Positions 42,340 through 50,906 of a DNA stretch of 64,000 nt are shown piece after piece; within the stretch, counting starts at the first letter, position 1, and every line of letters begins with the position of its first letter. The translations under genes and the position numbers were made by a program. The notes beneath the pieces are model-generated. The model did no database searches and was not told the origin of the DNA. It saw only the letters and a list, made by a program, of their open reading frames with translations. This DNA is from Sinorhizobium sp. RAC02 (GTDB lineage Bacteria > Pseudomonadota > Alphaproteobacteria > Rhizobiales > Rhizobiaceae): assembly GCF_001713395.1 (NCBI RefSeq), contig NZ_CP016450.1, positions 1,488,001-1,552,000 on the forward strand. The letters are read 5' to 3'.

Positions 42340-42368
42340 TTGACTGTTTCACGGGGGAAACAATAAAT
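42340..42368 (+). promoter_or_regulatory. lysR-type gene promoter overlapped by a TGTTTC-N6-GAAACA operator
   Basis: TTGACT (42340-42345) and ATAAAT (42363-42368), 17 bases apart. The spacer is filled by a perfect dyad TGTTTC (42345-42350) / GAAACA (42357-42362). A regulator bound there would block this promoter, so autorepression by the LysR-type protein is likely. Confidence 0.6.
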
Positions 42369-42391
42369 CAGGAAACCGTGGAGAGAACACC

Positions 42392-43339
42392 ATGCAGGAC
42401 CTGAACGATCTCGCCCTTTATGCCGCCGTCGTACGCCACAAGGGCTTTACCGCGGCGGCGAACGCGCTGTCGGTGCCGAAATCGAAGATCAGCAAGCGCA
42501 TCGCGGCCCTTGAGGAGCAGCTCGGCGTGCGCCTCATCGAGCGTTCGACGCGAAAGCTCTCCATCACCGACATCGGCCAGTCCTTCTATGAGCGCTGCGA
42601 GGCCGTGCTCTCCGGCGTGGAGGCGGCCGAGGCGGTCGTTGCGGTTGCCAAGGCGGAACCGGCGGGCATGGTGCGCATGGCGATGCCCCCGGGTTTTGGC
42701 CCGGCCGTGTCGGATGTGCTGCCAAGTTTCATGAAGCGATATCCGCAGGTGCGCCTTTCCATCCTCACCACCGGCCGACCCGTTGATCTCATCGAGGAGC
42801 GGATCGATGTCGCGTTGCGTGTGCGGGACGGCTACGACACCGACCAGTCCCTGATCGTGCGCCGATTCGGCGGCACGCGACGCTATCTCGTGGCAAGCCC
42901 GGACTTCCTGGAGCGTTTCGGCCCCATCGAACTCGACACGATCGGTCGCGTTCCAACACTCTCCATGCAGGAAAACGATATCAGGGCAATCTGGACGCTC
43001 TACAACGCCGACGGCGCGGTGCACGACGTCGCCCATTCGCCGGTGCTCATGTGCTCCGATTTCAGCGTGCTGGAGCGCGCGGCCACCGCCGGGGTCGGCC
43101 TCGGCCTCCTGCCGGAAATCATCGCCGAACGCGGCTTCCGCACCGGCTTCCTGTCGCCTGTCCTGCCGGACTGGAGCAGCGCAGAATCCACCGTCCACGC
43201 CGTCTTCACCGCCCGCCACGGCATGCTGCCGGCGGTGCGCGCCCTCATCGACCACCTCGCCGAAAACCTGCCGCGTTCCATGCTGCGCTGCAAGGAAATC
43301 CTGCCCAAAACCCCATCCGACAGCAACTGGTCGATCTGA
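42392..43339 (+). CDS. LysR-family transcriptional regulator
   Basis: 315 residues. N-terminal winged HTH (LALYAAVVRHKGFTAAANAL, VPKSKISKRIAALEEQLG, RLIERSTRKLSIT), then a LysR substrate-binding domain of the CrgA/AaeR subgroup (VRMAMPPGFGPAVSDVLPSF). Divergent from azoR; likely regulates it and itself. Effector unknown. Ends shortly before tRNA-Thr. Confidence 0.95.
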   Translation: MQDLNDLALYAAVVRHKGFTAAANALSVPKSKISKRIAALEEQLGVRLIERSTRKLSITDIGQSFYERCEAVLSGVEAAEAVVAVAKAEPAGMVRMAMPPGFGPAVSDVLPSFMKRYPQVRLSILTTGRPVDLIEERIDVALRVRDGYDTDQSLIVRRFGGTRRYLVASPDFLERFGPIELDTIGRVPTLSMQENDIRAIWTLYNADGAVHDVAHSPVLMCSDFSVLERAATAGVGLGLLPEIIAERGFRTGFLSPVLPDWSSAESTVHAVFTARHGMLPAVRALIDHLAENLPRSMLRCKEILPKTPSDSNWSI

Positions 43340-43391
43340 ACCATCCTTTTCGCTTTACAGCGGCGAAAAATATGCTAACTCCACGCCGAGT

Positions 43392-43467
<76 letters not shown>

Positions 43468-43799
43468 TTTTTCCTTCAAAACTGTAGGTCATAAGGTGAT
43501 TGCTCGCACCAGCGCGATTTCGATCCACCTCTGAGCCCACCTTTGCGGCTCGCTAAACGCCCATTCGTGGTGTCGTGAATCGCCGCGCCGGCAACATGGT
43601 TTGCACGGGACTTATTCTCTAGACATCCCAAGCAAACGCGAGTTCGTATTTAGCTTATCCAGTGCAGGACGCCACGAATAGAGATGTTCGCTCTGGGCCG
43701 GGTATCGGGCCGCCGCCGGTAAAGCCGGTAAAGAATGACTCGAGTCACCCGCTACGATCCATGGCGTTCCTTTTCCAAGTGCACGCAAGGAGCGCAGTT
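43468..43799. other. Gene-poor stretch downstream of tRNA-Thr
   Basis: 332 bases without a recognisable gene. On the minus strand a short frame ending at 43491 is open back to about 43617, but it has no start with a ribosome-binding site and no family likeness. No copy of the tRNA 3' end was found downstream, so no attachment-site repeat supports integration here. Confidence 0.4.
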
Positions 43800-44051
43800 A
43801 TGGGAAACCCAAACCGCATTCGGCGAAGACGGCCAAAAAGCTTGCGACGACGACTTGTGGACGGCCTGAATCGCGCTGAAAAGCACCCGCTGACCAAGGC
43901 AGCGGCGAGGATGTTGGCTGTAATGTCGGCTGGCGCCCTCTTCGCTACGCCGCACCCCGACTGCGGCGCCCGTCGGAGAAGTCGAGCGCAAAATTCAGGC
44001 TTTCGCGACCGACCTCTCCGATGGAAATGTCAGGCACTATCTATCGGCTAA
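43800..44051 (+). pseudogene. Possible frameshifted small membrane-type gene
   Basis: The ATG at 43800 has AAGGAG 8 bases upstream and begins an Arg/Lys-rich protein (MGNPNRIRRRRPKSLRRR) with a hydrophobic segment (AARMLAVMSAGALFATP). After about residue 51 the frame becomes Arg/Cys-rich and unnatural, while the +1 frame reads PTAAPVGEVERKIQAFATDL and SDGNVRHYLSAKAF. This looks like one gene with a single-base frame change near 43950. It also overlaps the end of the convergent protease gene at 44037. No family recognised; it could also be chance. Confidence 0.35.
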
Positions 44052-44723
44052 AGCATTCGCCTTGAGCGCCACCCAGAATGTGAGGACCGCGGCCGCTGAA
44101 GTGTCAATCATGCCCCTTGCAGCGGCCTCCGGGTTGGCCTGACCGTAGAGACGGGCCAGGTGATAGCCAATGGTATAGCCTGCCCATCGTGGCAGTTCGC
44201 CAGTGCCGAAGAACCAAGCCGCATGATCGTAGTCGTGGCTGTCCCGTTCTCGCTCCGCCTGGTCGAGAACGGCCGCCCAGTCCGCATATATTGATGTGTT
44301 CGCCCAAGGCGGAACCGAAACGCCGGTAACCGTACACGAAAAAACGTCAGCAAACCCCTCTGATACGAAGGCCTCGCCCAACGATAGTCCATACCCACAG
44401 GCATCCCATCGCATTGCATGATGGAGCTCATGAGCAAGCGTGCGACGGAAAATGCCTCGGGCCAGACCGTCCTCGAATCCGGACGCTTCCGGATCGAGGC
44501 TGATCGTCACGAGCCCACGTCGAAAGCATGAGCCGCCAAAACCAAGTTCGGGAATGGTCTCATCCGGTAGATACTGGATGATGACATCGACCGGGTGCCT
44601 CCCAAATTTCGGGGACACAATTTCGGCGATGCGGTCAGCAACGGCGTCGGCCTGGGTTTGCAGCGCGGCGTGCCAGGGACCAAGCGCCCCCTCGGCCTCA
44701 AGAAAATGGATGTTGAGCCTCAT
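44037..44723 (-). CDS. DUF2268-type putative zinc-dependent protease
   Basis: 228 residues. HELHH at 98-102 gives a HExxH zinc site, and SEGFADVFS (Glu122) is placed where the third ligand of gluzincin-type metallopeptidases is expected. A conserved YTIGYHLARLYG follows near the C-terminus, as in the DUF2268/YjaZ family. No signal peptide or membrane segment, so cytoplasmic unless exported by another route. Substrate unknown. It sits alone in the gene-poor patch after tRNA-Thr, which suggests an accessory gene. Confidence 0.82.
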   Translation of the reverse strand: MRLNIHFLEAEGALGPWHAALQTQADAVADRIAEIVSPKFGRHPVDVIIQYLPDETIPELGFGGSCFRRGLVTISLDPEASGFEDGLARGIFRRTLAHELHHAMRWDACGYGLSLGEAFVSEGFADVFSCTVTGVSVPPWANTSIYADWAAVLDQAERERDSHDYDHAAWFFGTGELPRWAGYTIGYHLARLYGQANPEAAARGMIDTSAAAVLTFWVALKANALADR

Positions 44724-44811
44724 AGCAGTCCAATCGCATATGATGCCGCCTCTTTTGAGGTAGCATTCCGGTTCCGAAAGTGTCGAAGGACCTTGCGGAG
44801 GTGATTATGCG

Positions 44812-44949
44812 ATGATGACGAAGCTGATCATGAGCATACGCTGCCACGATCAGCTCAAGCTGTCAAAAGCGGCTTCAATATTAGGATATCTGCCAAAACA
44901 CTACGTCACCTGCGCAAGGGAGTCGCTTTCGTTGCCCATGGCGGGATAG
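44812..44949 (+). CDS. Possible 45-residue ORF
   Basis: ATG-ATG start 10 bases after GGAGG, reading MMTKLIMSIRCHDQLKLSKA and on to SLPMAG. Only the ribosome-binding site supports it; no family recognised. The rest of 44724-45063 shows nothing else. Confidence 0.2.
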   Translation: MMTKLIMSIRCHDQLKLSKAASILGYLPKHYVTCARESLSLPMAG

Positions 44950-45063
44950 GCGCAGACTTGTGCCTTGCAGATTGCCCCGTCGGGCCGACTGGCCTATAGG
45001 CCTTCCAAGAGACGCAGTGCCGACGAGCACCGCATTCCCGCCTAGCAATTCGGAGGAACAGAC

Positions 45064-45261
45064 GTGGCGCAAGACAAACAGCCGGTTAGCAAGGTGACGG
45101 TCGAAAAGCGCATCGACGGGAAGTATTTTTTCGCGCTGACCTTCCGCGGCGTCACCTATCCCGTGAAGGGGCCGTTCGCCAATCCGATGCAGGCCGCCGC
45201 TGCGGGACAGGCGACGCTCAAGGCGCTGGAAGCGCGAGCCAACGGGCCTTCCAAGGCGTGA
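45064..45261 (+). CDS. Small conserved-looking protein of unknown function
   Basis: 65 residues from a GTG start with GGAGG 7 bases upstream. Pattern VTVEKRIDGKYFFALTFRGV, then YPVKGPFANPMQAAAAGQATL suggests a small beta-sheet followed by a helix. No signal peptide, no cysteines. Codon usage looks like neighbouring real genes. Function unknown; it precedes nadK by 233 bases, too far to assume an operon. Confidence 0.65.
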   Translation: MAQDKQPVSKVTVEKRIDGKYFFALTFRGVTYPVKGPFANPMQAAAAGQATLKALEARANGPSKA

Positions 45262-45494
45262 AATCGGCGCCCTCTCCTTCCCTGCACCGGCATTGTCATA
45301 TTTTTCAGATGCGCATGCCGTAAAGGCATGCGACAAAGGCCGGCTTGGGCGTGCGGTGCGCCACGGCTCGCTTGCGCAACTTTCGCAAACGACGCAGCGG
45401 TTCCTGCGTTCGGAGCTGCGTAGAAACAAAGGGATGGGGTATTTACGCGCTTCGAAGAAGAGCGGACTTCCTCCAGAAGATGCGGAACGGCAGC

Positions 45495-46268
45495 ATGGCG
45501 CGTGACACCACCTCCTTCTCCTTCGTCGCCTCGACGGCGCCTGAAGCACAGGAAGCGCGCAACGAGCTGATCTCGATCTATGGCAATGCCGACCCGGAAG
45601 AGGCAGACGTCATCGTGGCCCTCGGCGGCGACGGGTTCATGCTTCAGACGCTGCACACGACGATGAACACCGGCAAGCGGGTGTACGGCATGAACCGCGG
45701 CTCCATCGGCTTTCTGATGAACCGGTATGATACGAAGGATCTGTCGGCCCGCATCGAGGGCGCGGTGGAAAATGCCTTCCGGCCGCTGGAAATGGTGACG
45801 GGCGATGCCAGCGGCCAGGAGCGCCGTGCGCTGGCGATCAACGAGGTCTATCTGTTCCGCCAATCCTACCAGGCGGCAAAGCTGCGGGTGAGCGTCGATG
45901 GCCGGGTTCGGCTGGAGGAGCTGATCTGCGACGGCCTGCTGCTTGCGACACCGGCCGGCTCAACGGCCTACAACCTTTCCGCCCATGGCCCGATCCTGCC
46001 GCTGGAAGCGCCGCTGCTGGCTCTCACCCCCGTCAGCGCCTTCCGGCCCCGGCGCTGGCGCGGCGCGCTGCTGCCGAACAAGGTGACGGTGACGATCGAG
46101 GTGCTGGAGGCGGAAAAGCGGCCGGTCAACGCAGTGGCCGACAATACCGAGGTCAAATCCGTCACCTCCGTGCGCATCGCCGAATCGGCGAGCCTTTCGG
46201 CGCTCATCCTGTCAGATCCCGATCATTCCTGGTCCGATCGGATTCTTGCCGAACAATTCGATTACTGA
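45495..46268 (+). CDS. nadK: NAD kinase
   Basis: ATP (or polyphosphate) + NAD to NADP. 257 residues from MARDTTSFSFVAS; the frame is open back to 45345, and an in-frame ATG five codons earlier is an alternative. GGDG catalytic motif at 44-47 (VALGGDGFMLQTLH), AINEVYLFRQS and the second conserved region LLLATPAGSTAYNLSAHGP are intact. The short length without the N-terminal extension of E. coli NadK is usual in alphaproteobacteria. A small GCATGCC hairpin lies upstream at 45312-45332. Confidence 0.95.
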   Translation: MARDTTSFSFVASTAPEAQEARNELISIYGNADPEEADVIVALGGDGFMLQTLHTTMNTGKRVYGMNRGSIGFLMNRYDTKDLSARIEGAVENAFRPLEMVTGDASGQERRALAINEVYLFRQSYQAAKLRVSVDGRVRLEELICDGLLLATPAGSTAYNLSAHGPILPLEAPLLALTPVSAFRPRRWRGALLPNKVTVTIEVLEAEKRPVNAVADNTEVKSVTSVRIAESASLSALILSDPDHSWSDRILAEQFDY

Positions 46269-46303
46269 CAGTATGACCCCAGCCTCGGGACAGGAGTTTT
46301 GCC

Positions 46304-46816
46304 ATGCACCGGCACGCACTTGCCACCGCCCTCACCTTGCTTTTCATCGCCGCCACCCCCGCCTGGACCGAAGGCGAGCCCCCCGTGGCGGAGACGGTGA
46401 CCTTCGTGGTGAGCACTGGTTTCTGGGAGGAACCGGCCGACGATGCGGCGGCAGAAGGTGCTACGACCACCAAGCCGGAGACCGCCGAAACGGCGCAGCC
46501 GACCGCGATGCGGCGCGGCTACTACAAGCTTGCCGCCGTGCGCCAGCCGGACGGCACGGCTGAGATCCACCTCCAGCAGATCGAAGCGACCGCTTCCGGC
46601 CCGAAGATCGCGTCCTCGACCGTGCTTGAAGAGTTTTCGGCGATGAAGCCCTATGTGACGGACATCCGTCCGGAAAATTCGGCGGGAATCACCGCGCAGC
46701 CCGGCCTGTTCGCGACGGTCTACCTGAAGACCGACCCGAAGGCCGCCGAGCCGGAAAGCTGGACGGTGCTGATCGACGATCTCGGCGAGATCAAGGTCGA
46801 GCGCGCCACCAACTGA
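46304..46816 (+). CDS. Exported protein of unknown function
   Basis: 170 residues, 35 bases after nadK and preceded by GGACAGGAG. Signal peptide MHRHALATALTLLFIAATPAWT with likely cleavage near residue 22. A Thr/Glu/Ala-rich linker (about 45-66) is followed by a mixed segment (GYYKLAAVRQPDGTAEIHL, EEFSAMKPYVTDIRPE, FATVYLKTDP, WTVLIDDLGEIKVER) that could form a single beta-rich domain. Not recognised. Likely periplasmic, same transcript as nadK. Confidence 0.75.
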   Translation: MHRHALATALTLLFIAATPAWTEGEPPVAETVTFVVSTGFWEEPADDAAAEGATTTKPETAETAQPTAMRRGYYKLAAVRQPDGTAEIHLQQIEATASGPKIASSTVLEEFSAMKPYVTDIRPENSAGITAQPGLFATVYLKTDPKAAEPESWTVLIDDLGEIKVERATN

Positions 46817-46843
46817 CAACGACGTCCTGCCAGACGCCCTCTG

Positions 46844-46876
46844 CCGTCATCCTCGAGCTTGACCCGAGGATGACGG
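46844..46876. repeat. REP-like palindrome, copy 1
   Basis: CCGTCATCCTCG / CGAGGATGACGG around 9 bases, in the short spacer before prfB. Two related copies are at 61839-61861 and 61945-61975. Recurrent intergenic palindromes with ATCCTCGGG arms are familiar in Rhizobiales. Confidence 0.7.
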
Positions 46877-46947
46877 TGGGAAGGCGATGACGAATCTAAC
46901 GAAAACGGGCGCCGAAGCGCCCGTTCCGATCTCATTTTCCGAAGCGC

Positions 46948-48079
46948 TTAGTTCAGGTCGTCCACGACTGCATCGGCGCCGCCGTTGACGCGGTGGGCGA
47001 GTGCGGCTTCCATGAACTCGTTGAGTTCGCCGTCGAGAACATCCGACGGTGCCGTGCTTTCGACGCCGGTGCGCATGTCCTTGACCAGCTGGTAGGGCTG
47101 CAGCACGTAGGAGCGGATCTGATGGCCCCAGCCGATGTCCGACTTGGAGGCGGCTTCAGCATTCGCAGCTTCTTCGCGCTTCTTCAGCTCGGCTTCGTAC
47201 ATGCGGGCGCGCAGCATGTCCCACGCCTTGGCGCGGTTCTTGTGCTGCGAACGCTCCTGCTGGCAGGCAACGACGATGCCGGTCGGGATGTGCGTGATGC
47301 GCACGGCCGAGTCGGTCGTGTTGACGTGCTGGCCGCCGGCGCCCGACGAGCGGTAGGTGTCGATGCGGCAGTCGCTTTCGTTGATCTCGATGTTGATCGA
47401 GTCGTCGATGACCGGGTAGACCCAGATCGATGAGAACGAGGTGTGGCGGCGCGCATTGCTGTCATAGGGCGAGATGCGGACCAGGCGGTGCACGCCCGAT
47501 TCGGTCTTCAGCCAGCCATAGGCATTGTGGCCCTTGACGAGCAGCGTCGCGGACTTGATGCCCGCTTCTTCGCCGTCGTGGACTTCCAGGAGTTCCACCT
47601 TGTAGCCCGAGCGCTCGGCCCAGCGGGTGTACATGCGCAGCAGCATGTTCGCCCAATCCTGGCTTTCCGTGCCGCCGGCGCCGGAATGCACTTCGAGATA
47701 GGTGTCGTTGCCATCGGCCTCGCCGGACAGCATGGCTTCGACCTGCTTGCGCGACGCCTCGGTGCGAACCGCCTTCAGGGCGTCTTCAGCATCCTTGACG
47801 ATGTCGGCATCGCCCTCTTCCTCACCGAGTTCGATGAGTTCGATATTGTCCTTGAGCTGCTGCTCGATGGCGCGCACGGCATTGATGCTTTCGTCCAGCT
47901 GCTGGCGCTCGCGCATCAGCTTCTGGGCTTCCTGGGCATCGTTCCAGAGGTTGGGATCCTCTGCCTTATTGTTCAACCAGTCCAGTCGTCTTACCGCCTG
48001 ATCCCAGTCAAAGATGCCTCCTCAGCAGGCTTATGGCCTGCTTGATTTCGTCGACAATATTCTCGATTTCCGCGCGCAT
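46948..48079 (-). CDS. prfB: Peptide chain release factor 2, with programmed +1 frameshift
   Basis: Terminates at UGA and UAA. The coding sequence is join(48079..48011, 48009..46948) on the minus strand: 23 codons end in CAT CTT, then an in-frame TGA with C after it, and skipping one T continues as Asp-Trp-Asp. AGGAGG lies just 3 bases before CTT, the classic stimulatory site. Total 376 residues, family length. Catalytic GGQ at 248-250. The UGA-recognition tripeptide reads S-P-Y at 203-205, where E. coli has SPF. Rising RF2 lowers its own synthesis by reading the TGA. Confidence 0.96.
48011..48019 (-). promoter_or_regulatory. RF2 programmed frameshift site
   Basis: Minus-strand order: AGGAGG (48017-48022), CAT, CTT (48011-48013), TGA (48008-48010), C. 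Ribosomes stall at TGA when RF2 is scarce, the internal Shine-Dalgarno pairs, and P-site tRNA-Leu slips +1 onto TTT. Confidence 0.93.
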
Positions 48080-48124
48080 ATCCGCTTTCTTCGATGCTCT
48101 AGTTTCGGTGGCCTCGAAATAGAG

Positions 48125-48160
48125 AGGGCGGGCGCGGATGTAAAGCCCCGCGCCCGCCCT
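48125..48160 (-). terminator. GC-rich hairpin after mrcA
   Basis: AGGGCGGGCGCGG / CCGCGCCCGCCCT with a 10-base loop, 20 bases after the mrcA stop and just upstream of prfB. Weak T run, so termination may be partial. Confidence 0.6.
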
Positions 48161-48180
48161 CGAACTGGATCATCGGTGGA

Positions 48181-50628
48181 TCAGAACAGACCGCCGCTGC
48201 CGCCTGTGACCGCCTGGTTCGCCTGTGGCGAGTTGTTCAGGATTTCCTCGGGGGTTGCATAGTCTTCACCGCCGATGACGGAGAAGACGGATGCGGGGCC
48301 GGTGCCGGGCTTGAAGGCTTCCATGATCGTGTCCGGATCGCCTTCATTCGCCTGCATGCCGGTCTTGCGGTTGACGGCGATGAACTGCATGCCTTCCGGC
48401 ACGATGAACTTCGTCGGCTTGGTGCCCTCAAGCGCTGCCTGCATGAATTCGTTGAAGATCGGCGCCGAAAGCGAGCCGCCGGTCGCGCCGCGGCCGAGCG
48501 GTGCCGGGCTGTCGAAGCCGATATAGAGGCCGGCGACGAGATCGGGCGTGTAGCCGACGAACCAGGCGTCCTTCTCATCGTTGGTCGTGCCGGTCTTGCC
48601 GGCCGTCGGGCGATCGAGCTTGATCTTGCCGGCGGCGGTGCCGCGGGTCACGACGCCTTCCATCATCGAGGTGATCTGGTAGGCGGTCATCGGGTCGAGG
48701 ACCTGTTCGCGGTTGTCGACCAGCGTCGGCTCGTCCTGGTTTTCCCAGTCGGTGGCGTTGCAGTTCTCGCAGGTACGTTCTTCGTGGCGGAAGATCGTCT
48801 TGCCGTAGCGGTCCTGGATACGGTCGATCAACGAGGGTTTGATCTGCTTGCCGCCGTTGGCGAGCACGGAATAGGCGGAGACCATGCGCAGAACGGTTGT
48901 CTCGCCGGAGCCGAGCGACATGGCGAGCACCGGCAGCATCTTGTCGTAGATGCCGAAGCGCTCGGAATATTCCGCAACGAGGTTCATGCCCATGTCGTTG
49001 GCAAGGCGCACGGTCATCAGGTTGCGCGAGCGCTCGATGCCGAGGCGCAGCGTCGACGGGCCTGCTGAGCCGCCACCGTAGTTCTGCGGGCGCCAGACCT
49101 GGCCGCCGGCGACGATCTCGATCGGCGCGTCCATGATCACCGAAGCCGGCGTATAGCCGTTGTCGAGCGCGGCTGCGTAGACGAAGGGCTTGAAGGACGA
49201 ACCCGGCTGGCGCATCGCCTGCGTCGCGCGGTTGAACTCCGACTGGCCATAGGAGAAACCGCCGACCATGGCGAGCACGCGACCGGTATGCGGGTCCATG
49301 GCGACGAGGCCGCCCTGCACCTTCGGCGGCTGGCGCAGACGATAGGTGCCGCCTTCCATCGGTTCGACATAGACGACGTCGCCAGCGGTGAAGACACCGG
49401 CCGGTGATTTCGCCGTCTTGCGGTCACCCTTGGCCGAACGGTAGGCCCATTTCATGTTCTCGGCCTCGATACGGCCGGTCACACGTTCTTCAACGACCTT
49501 GCCGGAGGCTTCCTTGCTCGGCTGCAGGCCGATATCGGCGCCGCCGTCATCAGCAGAAAGCACGACGGCAAGCTTCCATTCCGGCACGTCGGAGAACGCG
49601 ACGATCTTGGCGAGTTCCACGCCCCAGTCGCCACCGGCCTCGATCGTCTTGATCGGGCCGTGGAAGCCGCGGCGCTCGTCATAGCTGAGCAGCCCCTTCT
49701 GGAGCGTCTTGCGGGCGGCGACCTGGATGCGCGGGTCAAGCGAGGTGCGGACCGAGAGGCCGCCTTCGTAGAGCGCGTTGTCGCCGTAGCGCTCGATGAT
49801 CTGCCGGCGGACCTCTTCGGAGAAGTATTCCGAGGCGAACAGATAGGATCCGCGATGGCGCGGCGTCACGCCGAGCGGCTGGGTTTTCGCTTCTGCACCG
49901 TCGCTCTGGGTGACGTAGCCGTTCTCGACCATCCGGTCGATGACCCAATTGCGCCGCTCGATGGCGGCTTCGGTGCGGCGGAAGGGATGATAGTTCGACG
50001 GCCCCTTTGGCAGCGCGGCGAGATAGGCGGTTTCGGCGACCGTCAGTTCGGTGACGGACTTGTCGAAATAGGTGAGCGCCGCACCGGCGATGCCGTAGGA
50101 ATTCAGGCCGAAGAAGATCTCGTTGAGATAGAGTTCGAGAATGCGGTCCTTGGAATAGGCCTGCTCGATGCGGAAGGATAGGATCGCTTCCTTGACCTTG
50201 CGGTCGATCGTCTGGTCGGAGGAGAGCAGGAAGTTCTTGGCGACCTGCTGGGTGATGGTCGATGCACCCACCGGACGACGGCCCGAGCCCATGTTCTGGA
50301 CGTTGACCACGATGGCGCGGAACAGGCCTGTCACATCGACGCCGGGATGCTGGTAGAAATTCTTGTCTTCCGCCGAGAGGAAGGCGGCCTTCACGCGATC
50401 CGGGATCGCCTGGATCGGCAGGTACAGGCGCCGCTCGCGGGCATATTCGGCCATCAGCGCGCCGTTGCCGGCATGCATGCGCGTCGTCACCGGCGGCGCG
50501 TAACTGTTCAAGACCTCATAATCGGGAAGATCCTTGGTGACACTTCCGAGATAGAGCGCAACTGCGCCCGCCACGCCGAGGAAGAACACGGCGCCAATCC
50601 CGAAGAAATATCCAATCAGTCTGATCAT
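48181..50628 (-). CDS. mrcA: Penicillin-binding protein 1A, class A
   Basis: Bifunctional peptidoglycan polymerase and transpeptidase, anchored in the inner membrane. 815 residues: cytoplasmic-membrane segment at 5-28, glycosyltransferase domain with Glu87 in SAEDKNFYQHPG and GASTITQQVAKN, an OB/PCB-type insert, then the transpeptidase with SSFK (Ser477), SRN, and KTGTTNDEKDAW. A CENC pair (TCENCNATDW) lies in the C-terminal part and may form a disulfide. Probably with the upstream amidase in a cell-wall neighbourhood; 278 bases separate them. Confidence 0.97.
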   Translation of the reverse strand: MIRLIGYFFGIGAVFFLGVAGAVALYLGSVTKDLPDYEVLNSYAPPVTTRMHAGNGALMAEYARERRLYLPIQAIPDRVKAAFLSAEDKNFYQHPGVDVTGLFRAIVVNVQNMGSGRRPVGASTITQQVAKNFLLSSDQTIDRKVKEAILSFRIEQAYSKDRILELYLNEIFFGLNSYGIAGAALTYFDKSVTELTVAETAYLAALPKGPSNYHPFRRTEAAIERRNWVIDRMVENGYVTQSDGAEAKTQPLGVTPRHRGSYLFASEYFSEEVRRQIIERYGDNALYEGGLSVRTSLDPRIQVAARKTLQKGLLSYDERRGFHGPIKTIEAGGDWGVELAKIVAFSDVPEWKLAVVLSADDGGADIGLQPSKEASGKVVEERVTGRIEAENMKWAYRSAKGDRKTAKSPAGVFTAGDVVYVEPMEGGTYRLRQPPKVQGGLVAMDPHTGRVLAMVGGFSYGQSEFNRATQAMRQPGSSFKPFVYAAALDNGYTPASVIMDAPIEIVAGGQVWRPQNYGGGSAGPSTLRLGIERSRNLMTVRLANDMGMNLVAEYSERFGIYDKMLPVLAMSLGSGETTVLRMVSAYSVLANGGKQIKPSLIDRIQDRYGKTIFRHEERTCENCNATDWENQDEPTLVDNREQVLDPMTAYQITSMMEGVVTRGTAAGKIKLDRPTAGKTGTTNDEKDAWFVGYTPDLVAGLYIGFDSPAPLGRGATGGSLSAPIFNEFMQAALEGTKPTKFIVPEGMQFIAVNRKTGMQANEGDPDTIMEAFKPGTGPASVFSVIGGEDYATPEEILNNSPQANQAVTGGSGGLF

Positions 50629-50906
50629 GAGCCAGTTACCGATGCCTTATGTCTTTATAATTTCATCAGGCAGACCCGCCGCCCGGCCTTGCGCCACCGT
50701 AGCGCAATCCGCCACGGCACCTCTTCGATAGAAGACGAGTCGCCCCCATTTTCTTGCTTCCGTCTAGCGATCGGAATGTGAGGAAAATAGGGCTTACAGC
50801 ATGCATCCGGCCTTCAGCAACGCACAATGGCGGCAGCTGTCACTTTTCCGGCACAGCAAGACTAGCACATTCCCTGATTGCGCGCCGCCTCTATCGTCCA
50901 AGACGC

